Source of the DNA: Rhodococcus sp. Leaf278
GTDB lineage: Bacteria > Actinomycetota > Actinomycetes > Mycobacteriales > Mycobacteriaceae
Assembly: GCF_001426085.1 (NCBI RefSeq)
Contig: NZ_LMRR01000003.1
Location: forward strand, 1-64,000
Length of the DNA stretch: 64,000 nucleotides
Reading direction: 5' to 3'
Below the pieces are notes generated by a model. It made no database searches. It was not told where the DNA came from and worked only from the letters and a program-made list of their open reading frames with translations. Shown in pieces: positions 34,733 to 43,770 of the stretch; position 1 is the first letter of the stretch; each line of letters opens with the position of its first letter. The position numbers and the translations under genes were made by a program.

Positions 34733-35542
34733 ATGCCGGGCCTACGTCGCGCAATCGGCAGAGCAGCTGTCCCAATTGTCGGTATTGCCATGGCTCTGAC
34801 CTGCGCTGCACCCGCGCAAGCTCTGCCGACACCCGCTGACCTCGCCGACGTGCCGTCCCGAACCTCGATCTCGTACGAACACGTGCCGACCGGGACGTAC
34901 GTCGGTAGTCCAGAGGACAACTCCGCCCGTCCGGGGTTGTCGACGGTCAAGCTGTACATGGCCGATTACGTCGTACGACGCGGCGACGGCTCCCCACGTG
35001 ATCGGGATCTGGCCGCTCGTATGGTCCAGGTCAGCGACGACAGCGCCGCCTCCGTACTCGACAACAAGTACCCCCAGGCCATCGATGCAACTGCGGCGGA
35101 GTTCGGGCTCACCTCCACCTCGCGGGGCGGCTTCTGGGGCAGTTCGTACACCAGCACAGCCGACACCGTGCGATTCCTGGCAGCCAAGAAGCGCACCGAT
35201 CCCGCCAGCCCCGTTCTGGCTTGGATGACCACGGCCGCTCCCGTGGCACGGGACGGGTTTGCCCAGAACTGGGGTACCTCGCTGTTGCCGGGCGTGATCG
35301 GAAGCAAGTGGGGATGGGCCGACGACCGATCGAGTGTGGTTGCATCGGCGTCGATCGGCACTGATTTCGTCGTTGCATCCAATACATACGGACCGACCCG
35401 CTCCAATACCGACGATGTCCTGGCCACGCTCGGCGATGTCGAGTTGACGGCACCGCCCGCCCCCGCTCCTGTTCCCGACCTTCCCGTGATTCCAGGCCTG
35501 CCGACCGTCGAAGAACTGCTCCAGATGCTCGCCCCTCGCTGA
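34733..35542 (+). CDS. Secreted beta-lactamase/DD-peptidase-fold serine hydrolase-like protein
   Basis: The 269-aa product has a signal peptide (basic LRRAIGR, hydrophobic VPIVGIAMALTCA, cleavage near AQA-LP at residue 30). Penicillin-recognition motifs follow: SxxK as Ser70-Thr-Val-Lys73, an SDN-like SDD at 101-103, and a KTG-like KWG at 192-194. This is the class A beta-lactamase/D-Ala-D-Ala peptidase fold. Overall length is near that of class A enzymes, but the Glu166-type omega loop is not obvious, and SDD/KWG are unusual. It may be a cell-wall peptidase-like protein rather than a working beta-lactamase. A Pro-rich tail ends the protein. TTGAAC (34656-34661) with TAGCTT (34677-34682) is a weak promoter candidate. 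Confidence 0.78.
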   Translation: MPGLRRAIGRAAVPIVGIAMALTCAAPAQALPTPADLADVPSRTSISYEHVPTGTYVGSPEDNSARPGLSTVKLYMADYVVRRGDGSPRDRDLAARMVQVSDDSAASVLDNKYPQAIDATAAEFGLTSTSRGGFWGSSYTSTADTVRFLAAKKRTDPASPVLAWMTTAAPVARDGFAQNWGTSLLPGVIGSKWGWADDRSSVVASASIGTDFVVASNTYGPTRSNTDDVLATLGDVELTAPPAPAPVPDLPVIPGLPTVEELLQMLAPR

Positions 35543-35632
35543 CACGTTCGAATAGTCTGTCGTACCCCTCCCCTACTCTGCGATTCACCGAAAAGTTCGG
35601 GGACCACACCGGGGGACGTGGAGGGGACGACG

Positions 35633-36934
35633 ATGAGTCGTATCGATCTGGACAGCTTTTTCAAGTATTCGCGCGCAACCAATGTGCGGGACGGTGCTGA
35701 TCCGAACGAATTGCTGGACAGCGGAATCGGTTTCGCCCAGTTGGGGTCGTCGGCGAAGGACATGACCCAGCTGATCGCGGAACGCCTGTCCGCTGCGGAC
35801 GATACGGACCGAGCAAGTTCGGTGCACAATCGCGCAGCGAAAATACTCGACGACGCTCTCGACGTGGCCTTCGAGAAGGGCTGGCAGCCTGCCGAACTGG
35901 TACACGTGACGCGTCAGAGCGCCGGAGGCGACGGCGCGGTGGTCATGATCGAGGCCATCGGCGCTCACGCGGCGCGAAGTTCTGCCGACAGCCTTGCTCC
36001 GGATTCCTGGCGAGATCAGTTGTCCGAGCTGAACGTCGAATCTGCAGGCGGCACCACCGCTGACCGTCTTCGGCGATGGCGTTCGTACAACCGACGATCG
36101 TCAGCGCAATCGTGGTACACCCTGTTGCTCGTACTCGGCTGTGCGACATGGCTGTTGCCCATCGAAAGCCTCCTGCCCCCTCCGGCTGAATGGACATCAC
36201 GCACCACGCCTGCCGGTCAGCGGCAGGCGGCGGACTCGAAGATGCTCGGAAAAATACGGGGACTACTGGCCAAGGCCGAGTCGACGCAATTCCCCGCTGA
36301 AGCCGAGGCATTATCGGCCAAGGCCCAGGACCTGATGACGCGCTATGCGATCGACAGCGCGCTTCTCGATGCGGAGAACCCCCGCAGCTTGATCGACGAT
36401 GTCATCAGTCGTCGCATCATGGTGAGCAATCCATACTCGAAGGGCAAGTTGCTTCTGCTGCACAGCGTATGCACGGCCAACGGTGCCAGAACAGTGTGGA
36501 AAAAGAAGTACTTGTTGGCCACCATGATCGGTCTTCCCGTCGATCTCGACCTGTGCGAGCTGCTGTACACCTCGTTACTGGTCCAATCGGCCCGCGCACT
36601 CGACGAGGTCGGCGAATCGCCGACCTCGCGGACTCGCAGCTTCCGTCACGCATTCTTGATCGCATACGCCCACCGAGTCGGCGAACGATTGCACGACGCG
36701 CGCACCCGAGCTACTGCAGCCGCAACGCAACAACACGGATCGGCCCTGGTGCCGATCATGGCTGAGCGATCCGATGCCGTGGACCGTGCCTACGCTGCCC
36801 GGTACCCGTCGACGAAAACGATTACGTTCGGCAGCGGCAATACTCAGGGGTGGCTTGCCGGCCGCGCCGCCGCCGAACGCGCCGACCTGACCGGTGGGCG
36901 CGAACGTATCGACAAATCCGGTTTGGCCTCGTAG
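35633..36934 (+). CDS. DUF2786 domain protein
   Basis: The 433-aa product starts at ATG 35633, with GAGGGG upstream. A central DUF2786 helix pair (KMLGKIRGLLAKAESTQFPA, EAEALSAKAQDLMTRYAIDS, about residues 208-250) is followed by a C-terminal region with FRHAFLIAYAHRVGERL. The family is widespread in actinobacteria and phages, often beside DNA-related genes, and has no known activity. The N-terminal third is not recognised. One hydrophobic segment (WYTLLLVLGCATWLLPIESLL) lies just before the domain and is probably buried rather than membrane-spanning. Confidence 0.8.
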   Translation: MSRIDLDSFFKYSRATNVRDGADPNELLDSGIGFAQLGSSAKDMTQLIAERLSAADDTDRASSVHNRAAKILDDALDVAFEKGWQPAELVHVTRQSAGGDGAVVMIEAIGAHAARSSADSLAPDSWRDQLSELNVESAGGTTADRLRRWRSYNRRSSAQSWYTLLLVLGCATWLLPIESLLPPPAEWTSRTTPAGQRQAADSKMLGKIRGLLAKAESTQFPAEAEALSAKAQDLMTRYAIDSALLDAENPRSLIDDVISRRIMVSNPYSKGKLLLLHSVCTANGARTVWKKKYLLATMIGLPVDLDLCELLYTSLLVQSARALDEVGESPTSRTRSFRHAFLIAYAHRVGERLHDARTRATAAATQQHGSALVPIMAERSDAVDRAYAARYPSTKTITFGSGNTQGWLAGRAAAERADLTGGRERIDKSGLAS

Positions 36935-36954
36935 TGCGCGCTACATTGGCTGAC

Positions 36955-38571
36955 ATGACCGGTCTGGATACTCCGCTGACGCCACTTCGCTTCCTCGAAC
37001 GCGCTGCGGAGGTCCATCCCCACAAGACCGCCGTGGAGGATGGTCCGCGCACCTTCACCTACGAACAGTTTGCCGCTGCCGTCACCCGTCTCGCGCATGC
37101 ACTGCGCGCGTCGGGGGTCGGCCACGGCGATCGAGTGGCCTACATTGCGTCGAACTCGGCGGAGCTGCTGTTCGCGCATTACGCGGTGCCACTGGCCGGT
37201 GCCGTTCTGGTCGCGATCAACACCAGGCTCTCACCGGACGAAGTTCGCTACATCTGCGATCACTCCGGTTCGGTACTGCTAGTAGGTGATTCGGCACTGC
37301 TGGCCGGGCTCGGAACAGATCCCATCGCAGATTCGGTCACCGAGATCGTCGAGACTCCCTCGGTGGACGGCACGTACGACAAGCTGCCGCACACCACGAG
37401 ATACGACGCATTCCTCGAACGGGGCACGGACGACCCGATGGAATGGGAGGTCGACGACGAGACGTCGACCATCACGATCAATTACACCTCGGGCACCACC
37501 GGCCGACCCAAGGGCGTGATGTACACCCACCGCGGGGCGTACCTCAATTCTCTGGGAGAACTGCACCACCAGGGATTCGGCGTCGACACGCGCTATCTAT
37601 GGACTCTGCCGATGTTCCACTGCAACGGGTGGTGCACCACGTGGGCGGTCACGGCCGCGTCAGGCACGCACGTGTGCCTTCGAGGAGTACGAGGCGATGC
37701 CATCTGGTCGGCCATCGACAACGGTGTGGATCACCTTGCCGGTGCGCCGACCGTGCTGACCACTCTTGCCACTGCTGAGGAGGCACATTCACTCGATCGA
37801 CCGCTGACCATCGTCACAGCGGGAGCTCCTCCCAGCCCGACGATCATCACGAAGATTCGCGCACTGGGTGCGACGCTCGTACACGTCTACGGACTCACCG
37901 AAACCTACGGTCCCTATTCGGTGTGCGAGGCGAAGCAGGAATGGCTCGAACTGGACGCCGACGAACAGGCTCGTCGCTTGGCTCGGCAGGGAGTCGGCAT
38001 GCTCACTGCTGACCGTTTGCGCGTTGTCCGCGACAAGCCTGGTCCCGGTGGAGTGTTGATCGATGTCGAACCCGACGGTGCCGAAATGGGCGAGATCGTC
38101 ATGCGCGGCAACAACGTCATGAAGGGTTACTACAACGACACCGCCGGAACGACACAGGCTTTCGCGGGTGGATGGTTCCATTCCGGTGACCTCGGCGTGA
38201 TGCATCCCGACGGCTACGTGCAGCTACTCGATCGCGCCAAGGACGTTGTCATCTCCGGCGGCGAGAACATCTCGACCATCGAGGTGGAGCAGGCATTGGC
38301 GAGCCATCCAGCAGTCGCCGATGTTGCAGTCATCGGGGTTCCCGACGACAAGTGGGGCGAGCGGCCGAAAGCATTCGTGGTGCTGACACCCGGTGCGGAC
38401 ACCTCGGAAGCCGAGCTCGTGGCGCACGTGAAATCTGCCATCGCGTCGTACAAAGCCCCGCGCACCGTGGAATTCATCGTCGAGCTGCCGAAGACATCGA
38501 CCGGCAAGATCAGGAAGAAGGAGCTGCGCGACGCCGAGTGGGGCACGTCCGCGTCGAAGATCAACGGGTAG
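36955..38571 (+). CDS. Long/medium-chain acyl-CoA synthetase (AMP-forming)
   Basis: The 538-aa product is an adenylate-forming enzyme. ITINYTSGTTGRPKGVMYTHRG is the P-loop-like A3 motif, HVYGLTETYGPYSVCEAKQEW the A5 region, GGWFHSGDLGVMHPDGYVQLLDRAKD A7/A8, and KTSTGKIRKKELR carries the catalytic C-terminal Lys. The AMP-forming synthetases of this subgroup (as in mycobacterial FadD-like 3-methylmercaptopropionyl/medium-chain types) activate carboxylic acids to CoA esters. ATG 36955 lies 7 nt after a TACATT -10 box and has no ribosome-binding site, so the longer frame is rejected. It converges on the ABC-F gene with a 9-nt gap. Confidence 0.9.
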   Translation: MTGLDTPLTPLRFLERAAEVHPHKTAVEDGPRTFTYEQFAAAVTRLAHALRASGVGHGDRVAYIASNSAELLFAHYAVPLAGAVLVAINTRLSPDEVRYICDHSGSVLLVGDSALLAGLGTDPIADSVTEIVETPSVDGTYDKLPHTTRYDAFLERGTDDPMEWEVDDETSTITINYTSGTTGRPKGVMYTHRGAYLNSLGELHHQGFGVDTRYLWTLPMFHCNGWCTTWAVTAASGTHVCLRGVRGDAIWSAIDNGVDHLAGAPTVLTTLATAEEAHSLDRPLTIVTAGAPPSPTIITKIRALGATLVHVYGLTETYGPYSVCEAKQEWLELDADEQARRLARQGVGMLTADRLRVVRDKPGPGGVLIDVEPDGAEMGEIVMRGNNVMKGYYNDTAGTTQAFAGGWFHSGDLGVMHPDGYVQLLDRAKDVVISGGENISTIEVEQALASHPAVADVAVIGVPDDKWGERPKAFVVLTPGADTSEAELVAHVKSAIASYKAPRTVEFIVELPKTSTGKIRKKELRDAEWGTSASKING

Positions 38572-38580
38572 CCCACGCGG

Positions 38581-40176
38581 TCACGCCATCTGCACACCGG
38601 CAATTTCGGTAACGCCGCCCTTGCCGTCGAACGACAGCTGTCTGAACGCGACTTTTTCGACGAAAAACCTGTCGTGGCTCACCAGAATCACCGCGCCGGG
38701 AAACGCCATCAAGGCACGTTCGAGAACCTGAGTGCTCTGCAGGTCGAGGTGGTTGGTGGGCTCGTCGAGCACGATCACTCCGGCTCCGAACAACAGACAC
38801 TGTGCCAGCGCCACACGCGCCTTCTGTCCACCCGACAGGACGCCGATCTTGGTCTTGAGGTCGAGCTCGGAGAACTGCAGCAACGTGAGGAAGCGGTGTA
38901 CTTCCTTCTTGGTTGCCGTGAGCGCAAGGCTGCCCGGCATCGCGTTGACCGAGTGCGAGACGGTGTCGTCCAGGTCGAGATCCGCAAGCACCTGGTTGTA
39001 GTAGATGAACGACGGCGCTTTGGTCTTCCATTTGATCTTGCCGCTGTCGGGTTGCTCGGCACCGACGAGGATGTCGACGAGCGTTGTCTTTCCGCAGCCG
39101 TTCGGCCCGGTGATCGCAATCCGATCACCACGATGGACGGTGAACGAGATGTTCTCGAACAGTCGTTGCTCGCCATAGCTTTTCGAGATTCCCGTGATCT
39201 CCGCGAGGTTGTCGTGTACGTGCAATCCGCCGTAGATGGCGGTGACAACCGTGTCGACCGGGCGGGGGCTCTTGCTCTTCTTGATGTTCGCCAGTCTGCG
39301 CTTGAGCACGCCACTGGGGTTCTTCACTGCTTCCTTGCGATCGCTGATCGCCTCTTGCTCGTAGGCCAGCAGCTGTTGTTCGTTGCTGAATTCACGTTCG
39401 AGGTTCTTGAGTCGAAACTGCTTCTGCTGTACATATTCCGAGTAGCTACCGTCGTACGTCTGCAGGTGATGATTCTCGATCTCGACGATGCTGGTGACGA
39501 CCTGCTCGAGGAACGCGCGGTCGTGCGAGACGACCAGAAGCGCACCGCGGAAATCTCGCAGCCACCGTTCGAGCCAGGCGATTCCGGCAACATCGAGGAA
39601 GTTCGTCGGCTCGTCGAGCAGCAGGACGTCCGGGGCCTCGATGAGGATCTTGGCCAACGCTGCGCGGTTGCGCCACCCACCGGACAGTCGATCGACGGGA
39701 AGCTCACGTCGTTCGGCGTTGAATCCGAGCATCGACAGCACAGTGTCGATCTGCTGATGGTAGGTCCAACCACCGCTGTTCTCCATGGCGTCGAGCAGTT
39801 CGGCCTGGCGGTCGACGAGCTTGTACATCTGCTTTTCGTCCAGGTCACCGCCCAAGGCGGCCTCGACCTCGGCCAATTCGGTCTCGATTTCGTGAACGGT
39901 ACCGAACAGCGATTCGAGCTCGGATTGAATGCTGCGGTCGCCATCGAGTTCGGAGAACTGCGAGAAGTACCCGATTCGAGCGCCCTCGGTGACATCGACC
40001 GTTCCGGAATCGGGTGTCTCACGCCCCAGAAGAAGCTGCAGGAGCGTGGTCTTGCCCGTTCCGTTCCGACCGATCAGACCGACGCGATCGCCGTCCGCGA
40101 GACGAAAGAACACCTCGCGCAGCATCACCTTCTGGTCGTATCCTTTGGCGACGTCGTTCAAGCGGATCCAGCTCAA
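38581..40176 (-). CDS. ABC-F family ATP-binding protein (ribosome-associated)
   Basis: The 531-aa product has two ABC ATPase domains and no membrane part. GRNGTGKTT and GPNGCGKTT are the Walker A motifs, LSGGWRNRAALA and LSGGQKARVALA the signatures, LLLDEPTNFLD and IVLDEPTNHLD the Walker B motifs. The linker LKNLEREFSNEQQLLAYEQE is coiled and charged. ABC-F proteins act on the ribosomal E site in translation or antibiotic protection; which group this belongs to cannot be told here. The frame opens with TTG 40176, preceded by AGGAG about 10 nt upstream. Confidence 0.9.
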   Translation of the reverse strand: MSWIRLNDVAKGYDQKVMLREVFFRLADGDRVGLIGRNGTGKTTLLQLLLGRETPDSGTVDVTEGARIGYFSQFSELDGDRSIQSELESLFGTVHEIETELAEVEAALGGDLDEKQMYKLVDRQAELLDAMENSGGWTYHQQIDTVLSMLGFNAERRELPVDRLSGGWRNRAALAKILIEAPDVLLLDEPTNFLDVAGIAWLERWLRDFRGALLVVSHDRAFLEQVVTSIVEIENHHLQTYDGSYSEYVQQKQFRLKNLEREFSNEQQLLAYEQEAISDRKEAVKNPSGVLKRRLANIKKSKSPRPVDTVVTAIYGGLHVHDNLAEITGISKSYGEQRLFENISFTVHRGDRIAITGPNGCGKTTLVDILVGAEQPDSGKIKWKTKAPSFIYYNQVLADLDLDDTVSHSVNAMPGSLALTATKKEVHRFLTLLQFSELDLKTKIGVLSGGQKARVALAQCLLFGAGVIVLDEPTNHLDLQSTQVLERALMAFPGAVILVSHDRFFVEKVAFRQLSFDGKGGVTEIAGVQMA

Positions 40177-40295
40177 GCGTTCACTTCTCCTGAAACACGG
40201 GTCCGCTGAGTCGTCGAACCGGGGGCTCGCTCACTCTAGCCGCGCTTCGGCCTGCGCCTTTCACGTCGAGCGTTCTGATCGCGCGCTCGGAACAT

Positions 40296-40973
40296 TCACT
40301 TGCCGGTGATGGTCGCGAGCGAATCGACCGGCGGGGATACCACCACGGGATCGCGACCCGACCACAGATCCAGCACCGCTTTGGGACGCGCCAACAACTC
40401 TCGCGCGTAGTTGCGCACCACAGCGAGCGTGTTGCAGTCGATGCAGTCGGCAGTCACGCCGTCGACATCCAGATCCATGTCCTCGCACAAGGCGACGGCT
40501 CGTGAGACGTGAAGGGGTTGGCTGATGATGAGGCCACGTTCGACGCCGAACGTCTCTTTGGCCCGAGCGCATGTGTCGTAGGTGTCGATGCCGTGATCGT
40601 CGCCGATGATTACGGCAGGGTCGATGCCGTGCTCGATCAGATAGTCAATCATGGCCTGAATTTCGTTGCCCGACTTGCCATCTGCGTCACCCGAGACCAG
40701 GATCGCTTTGATTTTTCCGGTGTGCATCAACGTGATCGCAGCGTCGAGGCGTCCCGCGAGAAACCGCATCGGCTTACCGTCGCGCACCTGGGCACCGAGA
40801 ACGATCGCGACGGGCGCGTCCGGTGCATCGTCGACGTCGTAGACCTTGCCCGCAGTCGTATACGCAACCCAACCGGCCGATGCCAGGACGACCGCTACCA
40901 ACGCTGCAACGAGGGCGGACACTGCTTGTAGAAGTCGCCGGACCAGTCCTCGGGGTGTTGCTTTCGTAGTCAT
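40296..40973 (-). CDS. SanA/YdcF-like DUF218 membrane-anchored protein
   Basis: The 225-aa product has one N-terminal membrane segment (LLQAVSALVAALVAVVLASAGWVAY), followed by a DUF218 domain: APVAIVLGAQVRDGKPMRFLAGRLDAAI, AILVSGDADGKSGNEIQAM, DDHGIDTYDTCARAKETFGV, and ISQPLHVSRAVALCEDMDLDVDGV. Family members affect the cell envelope barrier (SanA in enterobacteria), with the domain outside the membrane. The substrate is unknown. It lies 119 nt downstream of the ABC-F start on the same strand. Confidence 0.88.
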   Translation of the reverse strand: MTTKATPRGLVRRLLQAVSALVAALVAVVLASAGWVAYTTAGKVYDVDDAPDAPVAIVLGAQVRDGKPMRFLAGRLDAAITLMHTGKIKAILVSGDADGKSGNEIQAMIDYLIEHGIDPAVIIGDDHGIDTYDTCARAKETFGVERGLIISQPLHVSRAVALCEDMDLDVDGVTADCIDCNTLAVVRNYARELLARPKAVLDLWSGRDPVVVSPPVDSLATITGK

Positions 40974-41291
40974 GATCTCGTTTCGTCGGCGGCAGAGAAC
41001 TCAACGTATCCGATCGAAGCGGCGCATCATCGGTACCGCGGTACACCCACATCGATTCCACAATGAACCCTCAGAAGAACCCCTGCCCCGCTGCCCCGAA
41101 TGTCCGACGAGTACCGTCATATCAGTGAATCCGCTGCTGACCTCTCGACGCTACGTCGACTTGCGTCTGCAAGCCAGCGCTACCTGTTGACGGTCCTCTA
41201 GACCTCAATCTCTCCGTCGGGCATGTCGGCCCGACGAGCATTCTGCCGCACACCTGATGTCGGCACCTCTTCGTTTTCGAAAGGCATAACC
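40974..41291. other. Intergenic region with two small palindromes, no gene seen
   Basis: This 318-nt spacer separates the divergent DUF218 and transporter genes. It contains a 12-bp perfect palindrome GTACCGCGGTAC (41033-41044) and a 7-bp stem-loop GTCGGGC-atgtcg-GCCCGAC (41216-41235). TTGACG (41187-41192) could be a -35 element for the transporter, but no well-spaced -10 follows. No tRNA, riboswitch or small ORF with a ribosome-binding site was seen. Confidence 0.5.
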
Positions 41292-42665
41292 ATGTCTGCG
41301 CCCAGCGCTACCCGTACGCGCCGTGTCCCTACCTGGGCAACCGCGTTCGGCCCACAGATCGTTGCCGGCCTGATTCTCGGTGTCGTATTCGGGCTGATCG
41401 CCCGATCGATGCCCGATGCTGCCGACGGCAACGAAAACTGGTTGGTCGGCACTCTGTCGACCATCGGTTCGAGCTACGTCAAGCTGCTCACCGTTGCGGT
41501 GATTCCGCTGGTTTTCACGGCAATCGTCAGCTCCATCGCCAACCTCCGTGAAGTCACGAATGCCGCCCGCCTCGCCATTCAGACGCTGTGGTGGTTCGCC
41601 ATCACGGCGTTCATCGCCGTCATCATCGGCATCGTCATCGGGCTGGTCGCGCAGCCCGGCTCCCGGACCAGTGCAGGAGCGGAGTCGGCCGGAGATCCGT
41701 CCAGCGTCGGGTCCTGGTGGTCGTTCCTCACCGGTCTGGTGCCGAACAACTTCCTCGCGCTCGGCGCGAAGACCACGGTGGCCGAGAGCGGTACCGCGAC
41801 CACGTCGTTGAGCTTCAACATTCTGCAGCTGCTGGTCATCGCCGCAGCAATCGGAATTGCTGCGCTCAAGGTCGGCAAGAAGGCCGAGCCATTCCTCGCG
41901 TTCAACGCCTCGCTGCTGGCCATCGTCCAGAAAGTGCTGTGGTGGATCATCCGCCTGGCACCGATCGGCACTGCTGCTCTGATCGGTAACGCCGTGGCCA
42001 CCTACGGCTGGGACGCGATCGGTTCGCTGGGCGTGTTCACCGTGTCGATCTACCTCGGCCTGGCGGTCGTGTTCTTCGTGGTGTACCCGTTGATCGTTCG
42101 CGCCCATGGCCTTTCGGTGCGCAACTTCTATTCGGGTGTGTGGCCGGCCACGCAGCTCGGCTTCGTCTCTCGCTCGTCGATCGGAACTCTGCCGCTCACC
42201 GAGCGTGTGACCGAACGCAACCTCGGCGTGCCGCGTGAGTACGCATCGTTCGCCGTGCCGCTCGGAGCGACGACGAAGATGGACGGTTGCGCGGCAATCT
42301 ATCCCGCGATCGCGGCCCTCTTCGTGGCTCAGTTCTACGGCATCGATCTCACCATCACCGATTACCTGCTGATCATCGTTGTGTCTGTGATCGGTTCTGC
42401 GGCCACAGCAGGAACAACAGGCGCGACAGTGATGCTCACCCTCACCCTGTCGACACTCGGGTTGCCTCTCGCCGGTGTCGGTCTGCTGCTCGCGGTGGAG
42501 CCGATCGTCGACATGGGTCGCACCGCAGTCAACGTGACCGGTCAGGCTCTCGTGCCGACCATCGTGGCCAAGCGCGAGGGAATCCTCGACCTCGAGCGCT
42601 ACAACGCTCCGCGGAACGGCGATCCCTTCGTCGACGAGGAAGCGGAAGTGGAACTCGCTCGCTGA
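41292..42665 (+). CDS. Dicarboxylate/amino acid:cation symporter (DAACS/SLC1 family)
   Basis: The 457-aa product has about eight membrane segments and two re-entrant hairpins typical of glutamate/C4-dicarboxylate symporters. Hairpin 1 carries FVSRSSIGTLPLTERV, and later come PLGATTKMDGCAAIYPAIAALFVAQF and MGRTAVNVTGQALVPTI. Two positions differ from the usual pattern: NMDG is KMDG, and the Asp of the NVxGD motif is Gln. Both lie in the cation/substrate-binding region, so specificity or coupling ion may differ. ATG 41292 has AAAGG about 8 nt upstream. A strong bidirectional hairpin follows. Confidence 0.92.
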   Translation: MSAPSATRTRRVPTWATAFGPQIVAGLILGVVFGLIARSMPDAADGNENWLVGTLSTIGSSYVKLLTVAVIPLVFTAIVSSIANLREVTNAARLAIQTLWWFAITAFIAVIIGIVIGLVAQPGSRTSAGAESAGDPSSVGSWWSFLTGLVPNNFLALGAKTTVAESGTATTSLSFNILQLLVIAAAIGIAALKVGKKAEPFLAFNASLLAIVQKVLWWIIRLAPIGTAALIGNAVATYGWDAIGSLGVFTVSIYLGLAVVFFVVYPLIVRAHGLSVRNFYSGVWPATQLGFVSRSSIGTLPLTERVTERNLGVPREYASFAVPLGATTKMDGCAAIYPAIAALFVAQFYGIDLTITDYLLIIVVSVIGSAATAGTTGATVMLTLTLSTLGLPLAGVGLLLAVEPIVDMGRTAVNVTGQALVPTIVAKREGILDLERYNAPRNGDPFVDEEAEVELAR

Positions 42666-42683
42666 CAGAGCATTTGGATACGC

Positions 42684-42720
42684 GATTCCCGACGACCGAG
42701 CACGTGGGTCGTCGGGAATC
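42684..42720. terminator. Bidirectional terminator with 14-bp perfect stem
   Basis: GATTCCCGACGACC (42684-42697) and GGTCGTCGGGAATC (42707-42720) pair perfectly over 14 bp around a 9-nt loop. It fills the gap between the convergent symporter gene and the small gene at 42726, so it can serve both strands. Confidence 0.85.
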
Positions 42721-42725
42721 GTCGT

Positions 42726-43121
42726 CTATCGAGGTGGCGACAACGCTTCGACCGATGCCGCGGTGGCACTGTCCGCGGCGTCGACACTCGCGAAATAATG
42801 TTGAAAGAATTCGCGCATCGTTTTGATGATCTCGATCTGCTGCTTGATCGCAAAGCGGGCCGAGCCTTGTTCGCCGACTGCAAGCCGATGGAATTTCGCA
42901 CCGAGCATCTGGGCTGACGGCAAGTCGCCGAAGGCCTCGGGAAACGAAAGAGTCTTGGTCATCTCGAGCATCTTGTTCAGGTCGGCGATATACGTTGCAC
43001 ACACCTTGTCGCATTCCGAAGCGACTTCCGCCTCGACGTGCAGTTCTCCAGCAGCTGCTTGTCCTTGCAAAGATTGCCAGTAAGCCAAATTGGCCGCCAA
43101 GTCAGCAGATTTTCCGGACAA
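42726..43121 (-). CDS. Hypothetical helical protein paired with a DUF3558 lipoprotein
   Basis: The 131-aa product is not recognised. It is helical throughout, has two cysteines close together (SECDKVC, residues 36-40), and lacks a WxG motif, signal peptide or membrane segment. The frame opens at TTG 43121 with a strong AGGAGGG 4 nt upstream, so this start is well supported. It lies 12 nt after the lipoprotein stop in the same operon. Its base composition is slightly AT-richer than that of the neighbours. Small helical genes beside DUF3558 lipoproteins are common in Nocardiaceae (recollection, not checked). Confidence 0.65.
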   Translation of the reverse strand: MSGKSADLAANLAYWQSLQGQAAAGELHVEAEVASECDKVCATYIADLNKMLEMTKTLSFPEAFGDLPSAQMLGAKFHRLAVGEQGSARFAIKQQIEIIKTMREFFQHYFASVDAADSATAASVEALSPPR

Positions 43122-43133
43122 ATTACCCTCCTA

Positions 43134-43706
43134 TCATTTCGGCAGAAAAGGCTCTAGCTCGTCGGCATGCTTGTTGACCGCCTGACACGGATCGCCCATC
43201 GTTTCTTCTGATCCAATTGTGTCCAGCACGATGAGCAGTAGATTTCCACTTGCGTCTATCGCTATGGCGCATCCGTCAGGTGGATCACCTTGGTATGTCG
43301 CATGCATTTGAACTGCGTTACGAGACCCAACCATCACCGGAACATGTCGATCGTTCTGTGGACTACGCAGGTACTCGGCCATCGAGTTGATAGACGACAT
43401 GACTGACACGTAGTACCACGAGTCCATGCCCAGGCCGTCCCACGTGCAATTCTTCCAGCCGGGGTACGTCGTAATTCCCGCGAAGTCCGCCCGCTCGGTA
43501 CTCACGTCCAACCCACTTGCCGTCACCGCAGACTTCGGGATCGTGCATGGATCGAACGGTTCCCCGGGGACCGGCGCCACCGTTGTCTGCTCCGTCGAAG
43601 AATCCCCACTCGCGACAGGACTCCCCTGCGTCGAGGCAGCGCATCCCGTCAGCACCAGAGCCGAAGCGCAGGCTGCTGCAAGCAGATGCCTACCCGTTGA
43701 CCGCAT
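43134..43706 (-). CDS. DUF3558 family lipoprotein
   Basis: The 190-aa product begins with a lipoprotein signal peptide (LLAAACASALVLTGC, lipid-modified Cys21), then a Ser/Thr linker. The DUF3558 domain follows: FDPCTIPKSAVTASGLD, YPGWKNCTWDGLG, and the C-terminal DPCQAVNKHADELEPFLP. Conserved cysteines probably form disulfides outside the membrane. The family is confined to actinobacteria and has no known function. GAGAGGG lies about 7 nt before the ATG. Confidence 0.88.
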   Translation of the reverse strand: MRSTGRHLLAAACASALVLTGCAASTQGSPVASGDSSTEQTTVAPVPGEPFDPCTIPKSAVTASGLDVSTERADFAGITTYPGWKNCTWDGLGMDSWYYVSVMSSINSMAEYLRSPQNDRHVPVMVGSRNAVQMHATYQGDPPDGCAIAIDASGNLLLIVLDTIGSEETMGDPCQAVNKHADELEPFLPK

Positions 43707-43770
43707 ACGTTCGCCCTCTCGCCACCGACATCACTCGATGGTTGGACGCAACACGAGCCCGATCGGTTCC

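Noticed and set aside
34733..35542. Calling this gene a true class A beta-lactamase
   Set aside because: Only SxxK is canonical; SDD, KWG and the missing omega-loop Glu leave the activity open, so it is named by fold only.
38674..40209. 511-codon open frame on the plus strand
   Set aside because: It is antisense to the ABC-F gene, which has both pairs of ATPase motifs.
40974..41291. Possible small RNA or riboswitch
   Set aside because: Only short palindromes and a 7-bp stem-loop are seen, with no conserved riboswitch core and no clear promoter-terminator pair.
42726..43121. WXG100/ESX-type secreted protein
   Set aside because: Length and helicity are suggestive, but there is no WxG turn and no YxxxD/E tail signal.
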